In this document: in pieces, positions 53,469-62,293 of the stretch
How the letters are laid out: every line of letters starts with the position of its first letter
Numbering within the stretch: position 1 is the first letter of the stretch
Origin: Roseicyclus sp.
GTDB lineage: Bacteria > Pseudomonadota > Alphaproteobacteria > Rhodobacterales > Rhodobacteraceae
Reading direction: 5' to 3'
Assembly (NCBI RefSeq): GCF_018402035.1
Contig: NZ_JAGYJN010000001.1
Location: 248,001-312,000 of the forward strand
DNA length: 64,000 nt
The notes under the pieces: generated by a model
Seen by the model: only the letters and a program-made list of their open reading frames with translations
Databases searched by the model: none
What the model was told of the DNA's origin: nothing
Position numbers and translations under genes: made by a program

Positions 53469-54226
53469 GGCGCGCGCCCGATGGTACGACTGAGCGCCTC
53501 GGTCAAGATGCTGCTATCGGCGCCTAGCCCCACGAAACGCACACCGGCCTTGACCATCTCATCGGTCATGGCGGGTGGGCCGATGATGCCCGCCATCTTG
53601 CCTGCAGCGGTGATCACCGCGATGGCTTTGCGGATCTCATCCCAAAGCGCGGGGGCAGAGAGATCATCGCGGTGGCCCATATCGGCGGCCAGATCGGCCG
53701 GGCCGATAAAGACACAATCCACACCATCGACAGCGGCGATGGCGGCCAGATCAGCAATGGCGGCACGGCTTTCGGCCTGCACGATCACGCAGATCTGATC
53801 ATTGGCGGTGGCGGCATAATCGGCGATGGCACCAAAGCCGCCCGCCCGGATCGTCGCCCCGCCATTGCCGCGGATACCCTGTGGCGGATAAAGGCAAGCG
53901 GCGACAGCCGCGCGCGCCTCGGCGGCAGAGTTGACCATCGGCACCATTACGGTTTGTGCCCCGATATCAAGCGCTTGCTTGATCACCCAATCGCTGTTGA
54001 CAGGAACGCGCACCACGGCGGGGGTGCCTGTGCCTGCCAGCACCATCAATTGCCGCCGGATCAGCGTCGGGTCCCATGGCCCATGTTCACCATCGATCAA
54101 GCACCAATCAAACCCGGCCCGCCCTGCGATGTCGGTCACTGTTTCAGACCCAAGCGCCAGCCATAGGCCGCGCAGGTGACGCCCCGCGCGGATGGCGGCT
54201 TTGAGCGTGTTTATAGGTGCTGGCAT
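53465..54226 (-). CDS. HpcH/HpaI-family aldolase
   Basis: A 253-residue class II (metal-dependent) aldolase of the HpcH/HpaI family, which cleave 2-keto-3-deoxy acids or 4-hydroxy-2-oxo acids into pyruvate and an aldehyde. The TIM-barrel shows LWLALGSETVTDIAGRAGFD, WCLIDGEHGPWDPTLIRRQL, and metal/substrate residues in ICVIVQAESRAAIADLAAIA and CVFIGPADLAADMGHRDDLS. Whether the substrate is 4-hydroxy-2-oxoheptanedioate, 2-keto-3-deoxyrhamnonate or similar cannot be decided; no aromatic or sugar operon adjoins it. Reading begins MPAPINTLKAAIRAGRHLRG. Confidence 0.88.
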   Translation of the reverse strand: MPAPINTLKAAIRAGRHLRGLWLALGSETVTDIAGRAGFDWCLIDGEHGPWDPTLIRRQLMVLAGTGTPAVVRVPVNSDWVIKQALDIGAQTVMVPMVNSAAEARAAVAACLYPPQGIRGNGGATIRAGGFGAIADYAATANDQICVIVQAESRAAIADLAAIAAVDGVDCVFIGPADLAADMGHRDDLSAPALWDEIRKAIAVITAAGKMAGIIGPPAMTDEMVKAGVRFVGLGADSSILTEALSRTIGRAP

Positions 54227-54251
54227 AATGTCCCCCTGCCTTCTGTGACGC

Positions 54252-55478
54252 TTAAATTGCGCCGCCGCGCGCCTCGCGATACCAACGCCGGATCAGCGCG
54301 CGATCCTTGGCGGTGAGATAGGCGAAATTGCCCGGTGGCATGGCATGGCTGACGCCCGCTTGCAGATAGATGGCCTGTGCCTGTGTCGCGATCCGCGCTG
54401 CACTGTCGAGCATCACGCCGCCCGGTGCAGCGGCAAGGCCCGGCATATAGACCTCAGACGCATGGCACATGGCACAATTGCCCGCGACCAGATCGGCCAC
54501 AGCGTCAAAGCTTGCATGGGCGATAAATCGTTCTTGATAGGGGGAAAGCCGCGCCTCCTCGACCGCATCGGCGCGCATCAGGGGCAGGATCGAGAGCCAG
54601 ATGATCACCCCAAAAATCGCGACCGTTGCCCCCCATGTCCACCAGACCATGCCCTTGCGTGCATGCATGGTGTTAAAGAAATGCCGGATCGTGACGCCCA
54701 TCAAGAACACAAGGCTTGCAATGAGCCAGTTCAGATCCGAGGCAAAGGCCAGCGGGTAGTGATTGCTGAGCATCAAGAAGATCACAGGCAGCGTCAGGTA
54801 ATTGTTATGGGTCGAGCGCAGCTTGGCGATCTTGCCGTATTTCGGATCTGGGCTGCGTCCCGCCTTGAGATCGGCCACGACGATCTTTTGGTTGGGAATG
54901 ATGATCATCGCGACATTGGCAGTCATGATCGTTGCTGTCAGCGCCCCCAGATGTAACAGCGCCGCCCGGCCCGAAAACACCTGCGCATAGGCCCAAGCCA
55001 GCGCCACGATGATCGCGAAGAGCAACACCATAAGCGCCGTGGGATTGTCGCCCAGCTTGGATTTGCACAACAGATCATAGGCCACCCAGCCCACCACCAA
55101 CGACAGGCCCGAGATTGCCATCGCCTGCCACGGGGCAAGTTCCATCACGTTCCAGTCGATCAAATACATCTCTGCACCCACCCAGTAGAGCAGGATCAAC
55201 AGCGCAACGCCTGACAGCCATGTGGCGTAGCTTTCCCATTTGAACCAAGTCAGATGCTCGGGCATGGCGGCGGGGGCGATCATGTATTTTTGGATGTGGT
55301 AAAAACCACCGCCGTGAACCTGCCATTCTTCGCCATCCGCAGGGCCTTGGATGTTGCGGTTCAACCCCAGATCAAGGGCGATGAAGTAAAAACTCGACCC
55401 GATCCACGCGATGGCCGTGATCACATGCAGCCAGCGGGCCGCAAACTCCGCCCAATGTAGTAGGATGGTGAAATCCAT
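54252..55478 (-). CDS. puuD: Urate oxidase PuuD (membrane-bound, cytochrome c fused)
   Basis: A 408-residue integral membrane urate hydroxylase with a cytochrome c tail. It starts MDFTILLHWAEFAARWLHVI followed by TAIAWIGSSFYFIALD, the PuuD opening, and has about eight membrane helices, including WESYATWLSGVALLILLYW and TWGATVAIFGVIIWLSI. The heme motif CAMCH lies at residues 335-339 and a likely axial methionine at HAMPPGN. The family makes 5-hydroxyisourate without producing hydrogen peroxide. ATG at 55478 is fixed by the family N-terminus. Divergent from the Liv-type ABC operon; later uric-acid-pathway genes are not seen in the window. Confidence 0.9.
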   Translation of the reverse strand: MDFTILLHWAEFAARWLHVITAIAWIGSSFYFIALDLGLNRNIQGPADGEEWQVHGGGFYHIQKYMIAPAAMPEHLTWFKWESYATWLSGVALLILLYWVGAEMYLIDWNVMELAPWQAMAISGLSLVVGWVAYDLLCKSKLGDNPTALMVLLFAIIVALAWAYAQVFSGRAALLHLGALTATIMTANVAMIIIPNQKIVVADLKAGRSPDPKYGKIAKLRSTHNNYLTLPVIFLMLSNHYPLAFASDLNWLIASLVFLMGVTIRHFFNTMHARKGMVWWTWGATVAIFGVIIWLSILPLMRADAVEEARLSPYQERFIAHASFDAVADLVAGNCAMCHASEVYMPGLAAAPGGVMLDSAARIATQAQAIYLQAGVSHAMPPGNFAYLTAKDRALIRRWYREARGGAI

Positions 55479-55756
55479 GTCATGCCCCCGTCCGGTGTTC
55501 CGGTGCTTGGGCCGACCATCCGACGAAATGGCATCGAAGTGCAAGCCACCCCTGTCGCAAGCGGCACGCTGGGCGATCTTGGCTTTGCCACATCGCCGCA
55601 TGCCAATCGTGCTGACCAACAGGCCGCGATGTGCCCCTGATCAAGTTTTGCTGGCGCGTTGCAGCTTGACCTTCGGATACCCCTTTTCATGTGAGTGTCA
55701 CAAAGCTAGGGTTTCGGCCCATAACAACGACACTGTCCAACCTGGGAGATTGACAG

Positions 55757-56950
55757 ATGAAGAAGATCCTTCTCGCATCGGCCGCGACGCTCGCGCTTGC
55801 CGGTGCAGCGCATGCTGATGCGCATGGCCCCGTGACGCTGGGTATTTCGCTTGGCTTTACTGGACCGTTGGAATCCTTGGCCCCGCCGATGGCGGCTGGT
55901 GCCGAAATGGCGATGGCCGAAGTGACCGCCAGCGGTTTGCTTTTGGGTGGCAAGGCCGTCACCTCCGTGCGCGGCGATTCGACCTGCATCGACGCCTCGG
56001 CGGCTGTAGCGGTTGCTGAACGCCTGATCACCTCGGATGGTGTTGACGGGATCGTCGGCGCGATGTGCTCGGGTGCCACCACCGCGATGCTGACCAATGT
56101 GGCCGTGCCCAATGGCATGGTCATGATCTCGCCCTCGGCCACCTCGCCTGCGCTGTCGACGGTCGAAGATAACGGCCTGTTCTTCCGCACCGCCCCCTCT
56201 GACGCCCGTCAGGGTGTTGTGATGGCTGAAATCCTGATGGATCGCGGCATCGACAATGTCGCTGTGACCTATACCAACAACGACTACGGTCTTGGTCTGG
56301 CCAATAGCTTTGCCGAGGCCTTTGCCGCAGCGGGCGGCACCGTCACCTTGGTTGCAGCGCATGAAGACGAGCGTGCCGATTACTCGGCCGAAGTCGGTGC
56401 CTTGGCGGCTGCCGGTGGTGATGCGCTGGTTGTCGCGGGCTATGTCGATAGCGGTGGATCGGGCATCATCCGCGCCGCACTCGACACCGGCGCTTTCGAC
56501 ACCTTCGTCTTCCCCGACGGCATGGTCGGCCAAGCGTTGGTCGATAACTTCGGCGCAGAGATCAATGGCTCGTTCGGCCAGTTCCCCGGCACCGATTCCG
56601 ATGGTGCGGAAATCTACCACAACATGGCAGCCGCGGCCGGTTTCGATGGCACCTCGGCCTTCTCGAAAGAAGCCTATGATGCGGCGGCACTGATCATGCT
56701 GGCGATGCAGGCTGCAGGCTCGACCGTGCCTGCCGATTATGCGCAGCATGTGATGAACGTCGCCAACGCACCGGGAGAAAAGATCCTCCCCGGTCAGCTT
56801 GGCCGCGCGCTCGAGCTTCTCGCAGCAGGTCAAGACATCGACTATGTCGGTGCCTCGGCTGTCGAACTGGTCGGCCCCGGCGAGTCGGGCGGTGCCTACC
56901 GCGAGATCGAGATCCAGAACGGCGAAATCGTCACCGCACGTTTCCGTTGA
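55757..56950 (+). CDS. Liv-type ABC transporter substrate-binding protein
   Basis: Periplasmic binding protein (Leu/Ile/Val-binding, PF13458 type), 397 residues. The signal peptide, MKKILLASAATLALAGAAHA, is followed by GPVTLGISLGFTGPLESLAP, the LivK-like opening. VDGIVGAMCSGATTAMLTNV, VAVPNGMVMISPSATSPALS and FRTAPSDARQGVVMAEIL form the ligand region. Nearby ABC genes form a complete transporter. An attenuator-like terminator follows its stop, so it is made in excess. The substrate could be a branched-chain amino acid or another small solute; urea or purine relatives cannot be excluded. Confidence 0.92.
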   Translation: MKKILLASAATLALAGAAHADAHGPVTLGISLGFTGPLESLAPPMAAGAEMAMAEVTASGLLLGGKAVTSVRGDSTCIDASAAVAVAERLITSDGVDGIVGAMCSGATTAMLTNVAVPNGMVMISPSATSPALSTVEDNGLFFRTAPSDARQGVVMAEILMDRGIDNVAVTYTNNDYGLGLANSFAEAFAAAGGTVTLVAAHEDERADYSAEVGALAAAGGDALVVAGYVDSGGSGIIRAALDTGAFDTFVFPDGMVGQALVDNFGAEINGSFGQFPGTDSDGAEIYHNMAAAAGFDGTSAFSKEAYDAAALIMLAMQAAGSTVPADYAQHVMNVANAPGEKILPGQLGRALELLAAGQDIDYVGASAVELVGPGESGGAYREIEIQNGEIVTARFR

Positions 56951-56972
56951 TCGCGATCTGAAAGCGACAGAT

Positions 56973-57004
56973 GCAGCCCGGGTTCCCCCCGGGCTGCGTT
57001 TTTT
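56973..57004 (+). terminator. Terminator/attenuator between binding protein and ATPase genes
   Basis: A perfect 10-bp stem (GCAGCCCGGG / CCCGGGCTGC) with loop TTCCC, followed by GTTTTTTC, 22 bp after the binding-protein stop and 18 bp before the ATPase ATG. Full or partial read-through would supply the downstream genes. Confidence 0.8.
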
Positions 57005-57022
57005 CAAAGGAGATCACCCATC

Positions 57023-57817
57023 ATGATCGAGGTGCGCGAGCTTCATAAGCATTTCGGCGGCTTCCATGCCGTGGATGGCGCAAGCCTGCGGATCGAAACC
57101 GGCTCGATCACCGGGTTGATCGGCCCCAATGGCGCGGGCAAGACGACCTTATTCAACGTGATCGCCGGGGTTTTGCCGCCCACCCGTGGCACCGTCATCA
57201 TGGATGGCGAAGATATCACCGGGCTGCCGCCGCATGTGCTGTTTTCCAAGGGGCTTTTGCGCACCTTCCAGATCGCGCATGAATTTCATTCGATGACCTG
57301 CCGCGAGAACCTGATGATGGTGCCCGCCGGTCAATCGGGCGAGACATTGTGGAACACATGGTTCGGCCGCCGTCGCATCGCCGAGGAGGAGCGCGCGCTG
57401 CGCGCGAAAGCCGACGAGGTGCTCGATTTCCTAACGATTTCGCATCTGGCCGATCATCCGGCGGGCAAGATCTCGGGCGGGCAGAAAAAGCTGCTGGAAC
57501 TCGGCCGCACCATGATGGTCGATGCCAAGATCGTGTTTCTGGACGAGGTCGGCGCAGGCGTGAACCGCACGCTGCTCAATACCATCGGTGATGCGATCAT
57601 CCGCCTGAACAAAGAGCGCGGCTATACCTTCTGCGTCATCGAGCATGACATGGATTTCATCGGCCGCCTCTGCGACCCGGTCATCGTCATGGCCGAGGGG
57701 CACGTGCTGGCCCAAGGCACAATCGATCAGATCAAATCCAATGAACAGGTGATCGAGGCTTATCTGGGCACCGGCCTGAAAAACAAAGGCAAGCTCGAAG
57801 CGGGGGCAAGCGCATGA
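57023..57817 (+). CDS. ABC transporter ATP-binding protein (LivG type)
   Basis: A 264-residue ATPase of the LivG subgroup. Walker A is GLIGPNGAGKTTLFNVIAGV near residue 36, the Q-loop region is LLRTFQIAHEFHSMTCRENL, the signature is KISGGQKKLLELGRTMM, Walker B is KIVFLDEVGAGVNRTLLNTI and the switch histidine is CVIEHDMDFIGRLCDPVIVM. GQKKLLE in place of the usual SGGQQ is typical of LivG proteins. It starts after an AGGAG ribosome-binding site that lies within the tail of the attenuator, and overlaps the next gene by four bases. Confidence 0.94.
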   Translation: MIEVRELHKHFGGFHAVDGASLRIETGSITGLIGPNGAGKTTLFNVIAGVLPPTRGTVIMDGEDITGLPPHVLFSKGLLRTFQIAHEFHSMTCRENLMMVPAGQSGETLWNTWFGRRRIAEEERALRAKADEVLDFLTISHLADHPAGKISGGQKKLLELGRTMMVDAKIVFLDEVGAGVNRTLLNTIGDAIIRLNKERGYTFCVIEHDMDFIGRLCDPVIVMAEGHVLAQGTIDQIKSNEQVIEAYLGTGLKNKGKLEAGASA

Positions 57818-58638
57818 CCGATAGCCCCTATCAAAACGACCGTGGCAACAACGACCGCACACTGACCAACCCTGTCGGTGCATCGACAATGCAACCCTCT
57901 CCCGGCACGGGGCGCGCAATGCAAAGCGACAACGCCTTTTTGATCGGTGACCTGATGACAGGCGGCTACGGCAGCGGCCCCGACATCCTGCACGACTGCA
58001 CCATCGCCGTGAACAAGGGCGAGATCGCGGTCATCGTCGGCCCCAATGGCGCGGGCAAATCCACCGCGATGAAGGCCGTCTTTGGCATGCTGAACCTGCG
58101 CCAAGGTGCAGTGCGCCTTGATGGTGAGGATATCACCGATCTGACCCCGCAAGCGCGCGTGGCGCGCGGCATGGGCTTCGTGCCGCAGACCGGCAATATC
58201 TTTGCCGCGATGACGGTCGAAGAAAACCTCGAGATGGGGGCCTTCATCCGCCGCGACGATATCCGCGCGACGATGGAACAGATCTACACCCTTTTCCCGA
58301 TCCTGCGCGACAAGCGCCATCAGGCGGCGGGTGAATTGTCGGGCGGTCAACGCCAACAGGTGGCCGTGGGTCGGGCGCTAATGACCAAGCCCAAGGTCTT
58401 GATGCTTGATGAGCCCACCGCCGGTGTCTCGCCCATCGTCATGGATGAATTATTCGACCGCATCATCGAGGTTTCGCGCACCGGCATCCCGATCTTGATG
58501 GTCGAACAAAACGCCCGCCAAGCGCTTGAGATTGCCGATCGCGGCTATGTGATGGTGCAAGGGCGCAATGCCCATACCGGCACGGGCAAAGAACTTTTGG
58601 CCGACCCGCAGGTCCGGCGCAGCTTTCTGGGGGGCTGA
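57814..58638 (+). CDS. ABC transporter ATP-binding protein (LivF type) with N-terminal extension
   Basis: A 274-residue LivF-type ATPase. Walker A is IVGPNGAGKSTAMKAVFGML near residue 80, Q-loop MGFVPQTGNIFAAMTVEENL, signature LSGGQRQQVAVGRALMTKPK, Walker B VLMLDEPTAGVSPIVMDELF, switch IPILMVEQNARQALEIADRG. The first ~40 residues (MTDSPYQNDRGNNDRTLTNP and following) are hydrophilic and absent from most LivF proteins, so the true start may be ATG 57919 (MQSDNAF). Against that, ATGA coupling to the LivG-type gene favours 57814. Confidence 0.92.
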   Translation: MTDSPYQNDRGNNDRTLTNPVGASTMQPSPGTGRAMQSDNAFLIGDLMTGGYGSGPDILHDCTIAVNKGEIAVIVGPNGAGKSTAMKAVFGMLNLRQGAVRLDGEDITDLTPQARVARGMGFVPQTGNIFAAMTVEENLEMGAFIRRDDIRATMEQIYTLFPILRDKRHQAAGELSGGQRQQVAVGRALMTKPKVLMLDEPTAGVSPIVMDELFDRIIEVSRTGIPILMVEQNARQALEIADRGYVMVQGRNAHTGTGKELLADPQVRRSFLGG

Positions 58639-58640
58639 GG

Positions 58641-59024
58641 ATGCGCGCCCTGCCCCTGCCCGCATTGATCATCGCGGCAAGCTATGCCGCAGCACCCGCC
58701 ATGACCCTGGCCGAGCCTTGGCATTGCCGCTTCACGGTGGAATGTGCGGCAAGCTTGGGCTGCGAGACTGCGGGTTTCGATGCCCGCCTGATCGCCGCCG
58801 ATCACGCGGGCGAGTTGTTCTTGTCGACCGCCATGGGCGATAGCCCCATCATCCGGCTGACGCCCCAAGGGTTGCTTCCAGCCAGCTATGCGGGCACCTC
58901 GCGCAGCGCCACAGCCGAGCTTGTGACCATCGCGGCTGACCGCACCGCCATCATGAGCCTGCATCTCTTCGACGGCGAGGCCACAGCCATCACCTATTTC
59001 GGAACTTGTGAGGAGTTGACCTGA
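58641..59024 (+). CDS. Small secreted hypothetical protein within the ABC operon
   Basis: A 127-residue protein with a signal peptide, MRALPLPALIIAASYAAAPA followed by MTLAEPWHCRF, cleavage near residue 24. The mature part has three or four cysteines (WHCRFTVECAASLGCETAGF, and FGTCEELT at the end) suited to disulfides in the periplasm. It lies two bases after the LivF-type gene and just before the permease, in the middle of a transporter operon. I recognise no family. It may be an accessory factor of this transporter. Confidence 0.75.
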   Translation: MRALPLPALIIAASYAAAPAMTLAEPWHCRFTVECAASLGCETAGFDARLIAADHAGELFLSTAMGDSPIIRLTPQGLLPASYAGTSRSATAELVTIAADRTAIMSLHLFDGEATAITYFGTCEELT

Positions 59025-60041
59025 ATGGACGTCCTCAACGCGATTGTCGTTTTGCTGAATTTCGTGATCATCCCCGCGACCGCCTATGGGGCGCAACTGG
59101 CCCTTGGCGCACTTGGCGTGACCTTGATCTACGGCATCTTGCGCTTTTCGAACTTCGCCCATGGCGACACCATGGCCTTTGGCACCGCTGCGACCATCCT
59201 TGTCACATGGGGCCTCACGGCGCTTGGCATTTCCATCGCGCCGCTGCCCACCGCACTCTTGGCGCTGCCCTTCGGGATCATGGTGACCATGCTGCTGGTT
59301 TTGGGCGTGGACCGGGTCGTTTACCGCTTTTACCGCCGGGTCAAAGCCAAGCCGATCATCTTTGTGATGGTCTCGATCGGGGTGATGTTCGTAATGAACG
59401 CCTTCACCCGCTTTTTGCCCGGCATCGGTGTCGATGATATCCGCTTCGCCGATGGCGAGCGGTTCTTGATCTCGGTGCGCACCTTCAAAGAGATGACCGG
59501 CCTAGAAGAAGGGCTCGCCATTCGCACGACGCAGGCCATCACCGTTGTGGTAGCCGCGATCTGCGTGGCGGCGCTGTTTTGGTTTCTCAACCGCACCCGC
59601 ACCGGCAAATCCATGCGCGCCTATGCCGATAACGAGGATCTGGCGCTTTTGTCGGGCATCAACCCCGACCGGGTCGTGATGGTGACATGGCTGATCGTGG
59701 CAGCCCTCGCCACCACGGCCGGTACGCTTTACGGGCTGGACAAGGCGTTCAAAGCCTTCACCTATTTCCAACTGCTTTTGCCGATCTTCGCCGCCGCCAT
59801 CGTGGGCGGCTTGGGCAACCCTATCGGCGCGATCTTGGGCGGTTTCCTCATCGCTTTCTCCGAGGTCAGCGTCACCTATGCCTTCCGCAAGGTGGTGGGC
59901 TATCTCGGCCCCGCCGATTGGCAACCCGAGGGGATGATCCAGCTCTTGTCAACGGATTACAAATTCGCCGTCAGCTTCTCGATCTTGCTCATCGTTTTGC
60001 TGTTCCGCCCGACCGGTATCATGAAGGGTAAATCGATATGA
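59025..60041 (+). CDS. Branched-chain amino acid ABC permease (LivH type)
   Basis: A 338-residue permease of the LivH subgroup. It has about eight membrane helices and the LivH motif LGVTLIYGILRFSNFAHGDT near residue 30. VDRVVYRFYRRVKAKPIIFV and IVAALATTAGTLYGLDKAFK, with the TGKSMRAYADNEDLALLSGI loop for coupling to the ATPase, follow the family. The last part, LLPIFAAAIVGGLGNPIGAI, is the usual LivH end. It begins directly after the small secreted protein's stop and overlaps the LivM-type gene by four bases. Confidence 0.92.
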   Translation: MDVLNAIVVLLNFVIIPATAYGAQLALGALGVTLIYGILRFSNFAHGDTMAFGTAATILVTWGLTALGISIAPLPTALLALPFGIMVTMLLVLGVDRVVYRFYRRVKAKPIIFVMVSIGVMFVMNAFTRFLPGIGVDDIRFADGERFLISVRTFKEMTGLEEGLAIRTTQAITVVVAAICVAALFWFLNRTRTGKSMRAYADNEDLALLSGINPDRVVMVTWLIVAALATTAGTLYGLDKAFKAFTYFQLLLPIFAAAIVGGLGNPIGAILGGFLIAFSEVSVTYAFRKVVGYLGPADWQPEGMIQLLSTDYKFAVSFSILLIVLLFRPTGIMKGKSI

Positions 60042-61348
60042 TCGCCGCGATGGATAAAAAGGCCGTGTTGCTCTTTGCGCTCGTGGGCGCCCTCTTTGTC
60101 GGTACCGGCTTTTTCGAGTCGTGGAACACTAGCTTGGGCATCTTCAACATGGCCCTTGTCAGCGCGATCATGGCCTTGGGCGTGAACATGCAATGGGGCT
60201 ACGCGGGCCTGTTCAACGTAGGCGTCATGGGGTTCGTCGCGCTGGGTGGCCTTGCCGCGGTGCTGGTCGGCATGCCCCCCGTGGGTGCCGCATGGGCGGC
60301 AGGCGGGCTTCAGGTGCTTTTGGGGCTTGTGCTGGGTGCAGCCACCATTGTCGCTGCAATCTTGATCTACGCAAAGATGCCCCCAACCCGCGCGCGCATC
60401 TGGGCGATGATCGCGATCTTGATCTTGGGCTTTGCCGTCTTCCGCGCGGTTTTCGACAGCGGCGTCGCGCTGGTCGAGGCAGTCAATCCCGCCGCCGAGG
60501 GCTATCTGGGCGGTCTTGGCCTGCCAGTGCTTTTGGCCTGGCCCGTGGGCGGCGTGCTGGCCGCAGGTGCCGCTTGGGTGATTGGCAAAACTGCCCTTGG
60601 CCTGCGCTCAGATTATCTTGCCATCGCCACGCTGGGCGTGTCCGAGATCATCATCGCCGTGCTGAAGAACGAAGATTGGCTGACGCGCGGGGTCAAGAAT
60701 GTCACCGGCATCCCCCGCCCCGTCCCTTACGAGGTCGAACTGCAAGCCGCTTCTTGGTTCACCGATCTGTCAGCCCGGCTGGGCGTTGATCCGGTTGCCT
60801 TTTCCTCGGTCACGGTCAAGCTGTGCTATGCGGGCCTGTTCATCATCGTTTTGCTGGTGCTGATCTGGTTTTCCGAAAAAGCGTGGAATTCACCATGGGG
60901 CCGGATGATGCGGGCGATCCGCGACAATGAAGTCTCGGCCGCCGCCATGGGCAAGGATGTGAAATCGCGCCACCTACAGGTCTTTGTGCTGGGCTCGGCC
61001 GTGGTCGGCATGGCAGGGGCGATGATGGCCACGCTTGATAGCCAGCTGGTGCCAAGTAGCTATCAGCCCTTGCGCTTCACCTTTCTTGTCTGGGTCATGG
61101 TGATCGTCGGCGGGTCGGGCAATAACTGGGGCGCGGTCTTGGGCGGTTTCTTGATCTGGTGGCTTTGGGTTATGGTCGAACCCATCGGCTATGACGCGTT
61201 GGTTTTTCTCACCTCCGGCATGGCCGAGGGCAATTGGCTCCGCGATCACCTGCTCGCATCGGCGGCCCATACGCGACTGTTGACCATGGGGTTGGTGCTT
61301 TTGCTGGTGCTGCGCTTTAGCCCGCGCGGCCTGATCCCGGAACGCTAA
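60038..61348 (+). CDS. Branched-chain amino acid ABC permease (LivM type)
   Basis: A 436-residue LivM permease, longer than the ~340 typical, with extra hydrophobic sequence in residues 85-150. Motifs include LGVNMQWGYAGLFNVGVMGF near residue 50, TALGLRSDYLAIATLGVSEI-like, and the ATPase-contact loop SPWGRMMRAIRDNEVSAAAM plus GKDVKSRHLQVFVLGSAVVG. MVIVGGSGNNWGAVLGGFLI is the LivM end signature. It is the last gene of the operon, followed by copy D of the dispersed element. Confidence 0.92.
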   Translation: MIAAMDKKAVLLFALVGALFVGTGFFESWNTSLGIFNMALVSAIMALGVNMQWGYAGLFNVGVMGFVALGGLAAVLVGMPPVGAAWAAGGLQVLLGLVLGAATIVAAILIYAKMPPTRARIWAMIAILILGFAVFRAVFDSGVALVEAVNPAAEGYLGGLGLPVLLAWPVGGVLAAGAAWVIGKTALGLRSDYLAIATLGVSEIIIAVLKNEDWLTRGVKNVTGIPRPVPYEVELQAASWFTDLSARLGVDPVAFSSVTVKLCYAGLFIIVLLVLIWFSEKAWNSPWGRMMRAIRDNEVSAAAMGKDVKSRHLQVFVLGSAVVGMAGAMMATLDSQLVPSSYQPLRFTFLVWVMVIVGGSGNNWGAVLGGFLIWWLWVMVEPIGYDALVFLTSGMAEGNWLRDHLLASAAHTRLLTMGLVLLLVLRFSPRGLIPER

Positions 61349-61373
61349 CCTCCCATTAAGGTTAACGCGCGCC

Positions 61374-61438
61374 CCTTCTCTGTTTCAAAAATATCCCGGG
61401 GGGAACGGCAAAAGGCCGTGGGGGGCAGCGCCCCCCCT
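61374..61438 (-). repeat. Dispersed 3'-end element, copy D
   Basis: Plus strand: CCTTCTCTGTTTCAAAAATA then TCCCGGGGGG, hairpin ACGGC-AAAAG-GCCGT and hairpin GGGGGGC-AGC-GCCCCCC. On the minus strand it follows the enoyl-CoA hydratase stop and ends with GGGATATTTTTGAAACAGAG, as in copy B. Confidence 0.8.
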
Positions 61439-61445
61439 GCCCGTG

Positions 61446-62222
61446 CTACCGCCCCTCAAATGTCGCAGGGCGCTTTTCCTGAAAGGCCAAAACGCCCTCC
61501 TTGAAATCGCGCGTGCGTCCGCATTCGCCCTGAAGCTGTCCTTCAAGCACCAGCTGCTCGGCCAAGCTATGGCCAAAGCTTGCGTGCATCGCCACTTTCA
61601 CCCGCTTGAATGCCTCGGTCGGCCCTTGGGCAAGCTGGGCTGCGCGCGCTTGCCAGATGGCCGCGAACTCCCCATCAGGCACGGCTTGCCAGATCATGCC
61701 CCAGTCTTCGGCCTGCCGCGCCGTGATGCGGTCGCCAAAAAGTGCGGCCCCCATCGCCTTTTGTAGGCCGATGGTGCGCGGCAACACCCATGTGCCACCT
61801 GCATCGGGGATCAGCCCGATCCGGGTAAAGGCTTGGATGAAATAGGCCGATTCCGTCGCAATGGTGATGTCACACACAAGGGCCAGATTGGCCCCCGCGC
61901 CTGCCGCCGTGCCATTAACCGCCGCGATCACCGGCACGGGGCAGTCGACAATGGCCATCAGCATCGGAACATATTCGTCGCGCAAGGTCCGCTCGAGGTT
62001 CAGCGACGCCGCACTGCCACCATCGCCCAGATCTTGACCCGAACAAAACGCGCGCCCGGTGCCCGTCAAAACCACCACCCGCGCTGTGCGCCCGGCACTT
62101 TCGACCGCGTGGGTAATCTCGGCCCGCATCAGCGTGTTGAGCGCGTTCATCACATCAGGACGGTTCAGCGTGATGACCGCAACCGCGTCGCGCTCTGCAT
62201 AGGTGATGGTTTCGTATTGCAT
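61446..62222 (-). CDS. Enoyl-CoA hydratase/isomerase family protein
   Basis: A 258-residue crotonase-fold enzyme. The N-terminus MQYETITYAERDAVAVITLN followed by RPDVMNALNTLMRAEI and GTGRAFCSGQDLGDGGSAAS provide the first oxyanion-hole region; PVIAAVNGTAAGAGANLALV is the second. ESAYFIQAFTRIGLIPDAGG carries the catalytic region, with D in place of the usual second glutamate ('PDAGG'). This pattern fits PaaG/isomerase-like members, but the exact reaction is not clear. ATG at 62222 begins the family region. It lies in the same direction as ccmH. Confidence 0.88.
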   Translation of the reverse strand: MQYETITYAERDAVAVITLNRPDVMNALNTLMRAEITHAVESAGRTARVVVLTGTGRAFCSGQDLGDGGSAASLNLERTLRDEYVPMLMAIVDCPVPVIAAVNGTAAGAGANLALVCDITIATESAYFIQAFTRIGLIPDAGGTWVLPRTIGLQKAMGAALFGDRITARQAEDWGMIWQAVPDGEFAAIWQARAAQLAQGPTEAFKRVKVAMHASFGHSLAEQLVLEGQLQGECGRTRDFKEGVLAFQEKRPATFEGR

Positions 62223-62293
62223 CGGCCCCTCCGGCTCGCGAGTTGCGCTGAGCTTAGGCCCAACCACGCGGCGCGAAAAGCGCCAACGCCGCG

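Noticed and set aside
57814-57918. The first 35 codons of the LivF-type gene as a separate small gene
   Set aside because: The frame is continuous with the ATPase and no separate stop exists; it is either a genuine extension or untranslated, depending on the start.
61357-61365. TTAAGGTTAA after the LivM-type gene as a CtrA site
   Set aside because: The spacing between TTAA units is two, not seven. It is part of a short hairpin after the stop.
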